From Arion vulgaris (lineage: Eukaryota; Mollusca; Gastropoda; Stylommatophora; Arionidae), in assembly GCA_020796225.1 (NCBI GenBank), contig CM036758.1:31527647-31591646 (forward strand): DNA of 64,000 bases, given 5' to 3'. This document shows positions 60,864 to 64,000 of this stretch, piece after piece (positions within the stretch are counted from its first letter, which is position 1; every line of letters starts with the position of its first letter). The notes beneath the pieces were generated by a model that saw only the letters and a list, made by a program, of their open reading frames with translations, ran no database searches and was not told where the DNA came from. Both the position numbers and the translations under genes were made by a program.

Positions 60864-61262
60864 GAAGGTATGGTCGATCCAGTTTGAATTTGAAACCGGA
60901 TTCACAAAGTTATGGAATAATTCAGAGTGGATTCTTCTTCTTCTTCAAACTCCATATCAACCACTTGTTAAACCACTCTTTGTGATTTTTATCTGATCTG
61001 AGCCTAAGAGCGATTGTACGTTGTGCCAGTTATACATCTACAAGTAAGACATCACATCCGATTTCTGCAACGCTTTTTATTTACTAGGTAGCTTCCCTAG
61101 GCCCCTACCTCTGTCGCCTCTTATGATATGCCTTGTAGGCCATAGTGTTACTATTCTTTGCTGCCCTTGCGGGAACCGGCTACACACGGGCAGAAGAAGG
61201 TACGTCGATCAAGCTAAAGTTTGAAACCGGGTTCAGAGAGTTATTGAATAATTCAGGGTGGG
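60864..61262. repeat. 70-bp direct duplication flanking a SINE
   Basis: 60864-60932 and 61195-61262 share 'ttgaaaccgg' and 'gaataattcag' in the same order. A family 2 SINE lies between. Confidence 0.75.
60932..61195 (-). mobile_element. SINE family 2
   Basis: (CTT)n tail, 'tctgatctgagcctaagagcg', 'cctctgtcgcctcttatgat' and a head ending near 'gggaaccggct'. Confidence 0.85.
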
Positions 61263-61282
61263 TTCAACAACGGTGTATACTT

Positions 61283-61530
61283 TAGAGGGGAGTATCTGTG
61301 GCTAAGTGGTTAAGCCGTTGTCTTGCGTTCTGTAGGTCGTAGGTTCGAATCCAGACCGTACCGTTCTGTTCACGATTGTATTTTTTCAAGAAATTTTCCA
61401 GGAATGCTGCCGGAGCTACGGAGTTCTTGCTTTGTGCAACAAACTGCAGATGGTATGCCATTTCTGCGGAGAGAGACCGAGGCACATGGAGTAAAACCCG
61501 ATGCAATGAAGTAAATCCTTCGGCATTATA
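61283..61530 (+). mobile_element. tRNA-derived SINE family C, best copy
   Basis: A box TGGCTAAGTGG and perfect B box GGTTCGAATCC spaced as in a tRNA gene, then a body with 'ggaatgctgccggagctacg', ending 'aaatccttcggcattatacc' and a T run. It cannot fold as a full working tRNA because the 3' half is lost. Confidence 0.85.
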
Positions 61531-61556
61531 CCTTTTTTTTTTATTTCCTACCCAAA

Positions 61557-61690
61557 TTATGCAAGAACTTTCCAGGCACACATGAAGCTAATAGGGTCAT
61601 CTATACGTTCATGTCTATTGCTGTTCAGATTCGAACCTACGATCCTTGGAATGCAGGACAAGGGGTTTAACCATAGAAACCACCTCGAAC
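61557..61690 (-). mobile_element. tRNA-derived SINE family C, inverted partner
   Basis: 'aacctacgatccttggaatgcaggac' and 'ggtttaaccatagaaaccac' are the reversed head of the same family. With the copy at 61283 it makes a tail-to-tail inverted pair. Confidence 0.6.
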
Positions 61691-61984
61691 ATAGTTGTGG
61701 TTGGGGTGGGGTCCTCCTCACTAGTGATGGACGAACAACAACAATAATGTGATAACACGCAGGTTTAGTCCCGGCGGAGAACATGCCTTAGATTTACTTA
61801 ATTAGCCGGACAAGTATGTTACCAGATCGCACCACGGGGAGGTGAAGCAATGTCTATATCTGCCTGTATTCTGTATGTGACGCACGAGGCGTCTCAATGT
61901 TACATTCCCAGGAGGTAAGGGATTGGGGAGGGGGAAGGAGGGAGAATAATTCATTCTTAAAAGTATGAGCATAGTATGTGAAGT

Positions 61985-62400
61985 GATTGATAGATTGATA
62001 GATTGATAGATTGATAGAACCATCATAGTTGCACTTCAGTGAGTTACCATATGTGCTCCGATCTCTTTCTTATACAGTAATCTCTCAGAAGCAGTGCACG
62101 AACTCCGTAGCACCGGCGACAGTCCCGATACAATGTAGAAGATTGTGAAAATATGTTGTAGGAATTTTATTTTTAACCTTTTCTTGTGAATTTTGCAAAG
62201 GGAAGCAGCTTTCCAGCCTGCTCATCTTGATTTCGAACTACCAAGGATTCGCTTACGTGTTCAACTTGAACACGGGTCTACGTTTTATCTACGTCCGTCT
62301 CTGATAGGACTAGGAACTCGATCTCATCTACACTGAGATCGTGGATCTCTCAATATCTTGATGTCTCCATGAGGAAGTGAACCGAGCACGTTTAAAACGA
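61985..62400 (-). mobile_element. SINE family G, at the edge of the 57-bp satellite
   Basis: Starts with a (GATT)n-type tail (61985-62018), then 'gtgctccgatctctttctta', 'aggactaggaactcgatctc', and on into the head 'acgagaggcgagctcctagc', where it becomes the tandem array without a break. Confidence 0.85.
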
Positions 62401-63228
62401 GAGGCGAGCTCCTAGCTTCTACGTCACAGAGACCTCTACCAAGTACCTTTAAAACGAGAGGCGAGCTCCTAGCTTCTACGTCACAGAGACTCCTACCAAG
62501 TACCTTTAAAACGAGAGGCGAGCTCCTAGCTTCTACGTCACAGAGACTCCTACCAAGTACCTTTAAAACGAGAGGCGAGCTCCTAGCTTCTACGTCACAG
62601 AGACTCCTACCAAGTACCTTTAAAACGAGAGGCGAGCTCCTAGCTTCTACACCACAGAGACCCCTACCAAGTACCTTTAAAACGAGAGGCGAGCTCCTAA
62701 CCTCTACACCACAGAGACCTCTACCAAGTACCTTTAAAACGAGAGGCGAGCTCCTAGCCTCTACACCACAGAGACCTCTACCAAGTACCTTTAAAACGAG
62801 AGGCGAGCTCCTAGCCTCTACACCACAGAGACCTCTACCAAGTACCTTTAAAACGAGAGGCGAGCTCCTAGCTTCTACACCACAGAGACCTCTACCAAGT
62901 ACCTTTAAAACGAGAAGCGAACTCCTAACCTCTACGTCACAGAGACCTCTACCAAGTACCTTTAAAACGAGAGGCGAGCTCCTAGCTTCTACGTCACAGA
63001 GACCTCTACCAAGTACCTTTAAAACGAGAGGCGAGCTCCTAGCTTCTACACCACAGAGACTCCTACCAAGTACCTTTAAAACGAGAGGCGAGCTCCTAGC
63101 TTCTACGTCACAGAGACCTCTACCAAGTACCTTTAAAACGAGAGGCGAGCTCCTAGCTTCTACACCACAGAGACTCCTACCAAGTACCTTTAAAACGAGA
63201 GGCGAGCTCCTAGCTTCTACACCATAAG
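62394..63228. repeat. 57-bp satellite made from a SINE tRNA-like head, about 15 copies
   Basis: Period 57 (for example 62401 to 62458 to 62515). Unit 'acctctaccaagtaccttta' + 'aaacgagaggcgagctccta' + 'gcttctacgtcacagag'. On the minus strand it is the A-box half of SINE family G, stopping before the B box. Copies differ by few substitutions, and 'acgtcac'/'acaccac' variants are interspersed. Confidence 0.95.
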
Positions 63229-63332
63229 AATTCCCCGAAATATTGGAAGTATTAAAGTATTGTTTAGTATTCGTTTCTTCGTTGTAACACTCGTAGATTG
63301 ACTAATGCATACACTTGACTTCGCTCGCTCAG

Positions 63333-63452
63333 GGGATGGAAAGTTGAAAGAAGTGACGGGGAAACCTATAGAAAGCTTAATTCAATCTGGAAACCATCTC
63401 TAGGTCTGACCAAATATCAAAATGGCTTCCACTCTCCTGACGACAAGGGCAG
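63333..63452 (+). CDS. Possible exon of an unrecognised gene
   Basis: Between acceptor TCGCTCGCTCAG and donor GGGCAG|GTAATT one frame is open for all 120 bases: GWKVERSDGETYRKLNSIWK, then PSLGLTKYQNGFHSPDDKGR. Start and end phases match (2 and 2). The composition is richer than the surrounding repeats and the peptide looks protein-like. I cannot name a family. No neighbouring exon was found in the window. Confidence 0.35.
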
Positions 63453-63534
63453 GTAATTACATTATGATATATCGCAAGTGAAGTTGTCGTTCTTGAGAGA
63501 AAGGGTTTGAGAAATTATTTGAAATAGTTTTATG

Positions 63535-63795
63535 AGAGTGGGAGGGTTGAGTGTTTGTTGGGAGGGAATGTTGAGGGTTTGTTGAGAGGGAGTGTTGAGT
63601 GTGTGTTGGGAGGGAGTGTTGAGTGTGTGTTGGGAGGGAGGGTTGAGTGTGTGTTGGGAGGGAATGTTGAGTGTTTGTTGGGAGGGAGTGTTGAGTGTGT
63701 GTTGGGAGGAAGTGTTGAGTGTTTGTTGGGAGGAAGTGTTGAGTGCTTGTTGAGAGGAAGTGTTGAGTGTTTGTTGAGATGTTGTGTTCGCACGA
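63535..63795. repeat. 24-bp G-rich minisatellite
   Basis: About ten units of 'ttgggagggagtgttgagtg' + 'tgtg' with small variants. Frames across it on both strands are artefacts. Confidence 0.92.
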
Positions 63796-63842
63796 TGTGT
63801 TAAGAGAGTATGTTTAGTGAATGTTGAGAGGGTGTATTGAGA

Positions 63843-64000
63843 CAGCATTAGTAGTAGTAGTAGTAGTAGTAGCATTGGCAATTGTTGTAGTAGTAGTAGT
63901 AGTAGTAGCAGTAGTAGTAGTAGTAGTAGGTGCAGTTGCAGTTGTAGTAGTTGTTGTAGTAGTAGCAATTGCAGTAGTAGTAGTAATAATAGAAGTAACA
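63843..64000. repeat. (TAG)n trinucleotide array at the window edge
   Basis: TAG/CAG/TTG triplets, continuing out of the window. Reverse complement of the type at 57668-58100. Confidence 0.93.

Noticed and set aside
61283..61355. tRNA gene (A and B boxes present)
   Set aside because: No full cloverleaf or acceptor pairing, and the sequence continues into a dispersed SINE body found elsewhere in the window.

Overview
The window looks like nuclear DNA of an invertebrate animal, most likely a mollusc and probably a gastropod. That is an inference from three things: GT-AG spliced genes with short exons and kilobase introns, a lophotrochozoan-type NR5A nuclear receptor, and a dense load of decayed non-LTR retrotransposons (LINEs) and tRNA-derived SINEs. 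I see no bacterial operon, CRISPR array, viral gene, rRNA or functional tRNA gene.

Two real genes can be read exon by exon. On the + strand (6590-21578) is an NR5A/FTZ-F1 orphan nuclear receptor in eight coding exons: an acidic N-terminus, a two-zinc-finger DNA-binding domain followed by the FTZ-F1 box, a Ser/His/Gln-rich hinge and a ligand-binding domain ending in the AF-2 helix. Exons 1-7 join in frame. The last exon is recognisable to its stop codon but changes frame at least five times, which most resembles consensus sequence error. On the - strand (56113 down to 44555) is a gene for a single-pass membrane protein with two CUB domains, a Thr/Pro-rich stalk, one transmembrane helix and a tail of only a few residues. 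Seven exons are seen; the 5' end lies outside what I can recognise. A possible + strand exon of a third gene lies at 63333-63452.

Almost everything else is repeats. At least six SINE-like families recur on both strands. Two of them share the core GTCGTAAGAGGCGACT, and several copies keep target-site duplications. LINE fragments from perhaps eight lineages (mostly RTE-like or with an RNase H and Cys-His tail) fill the introns and spacers, always broken. About twenty tandem arrays are present, including microsatellites of GATA/GACA, TAC, GA and CT.

The most interesting pattern is that at least five tandem arrays were seeded by pieces of transposable elements. A 57-bp satellite is the tRNA-like head of a SINE. 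Arrays with 45-, 51-, 76- and 78-bp units are slices of LINE reading frames. In addition, each of the six introns of the CUB gene carries at least one minisatellite, and nearly all of these are unrelated to each other. I found no obvious new gene system; the novelty here is in genome architecture.
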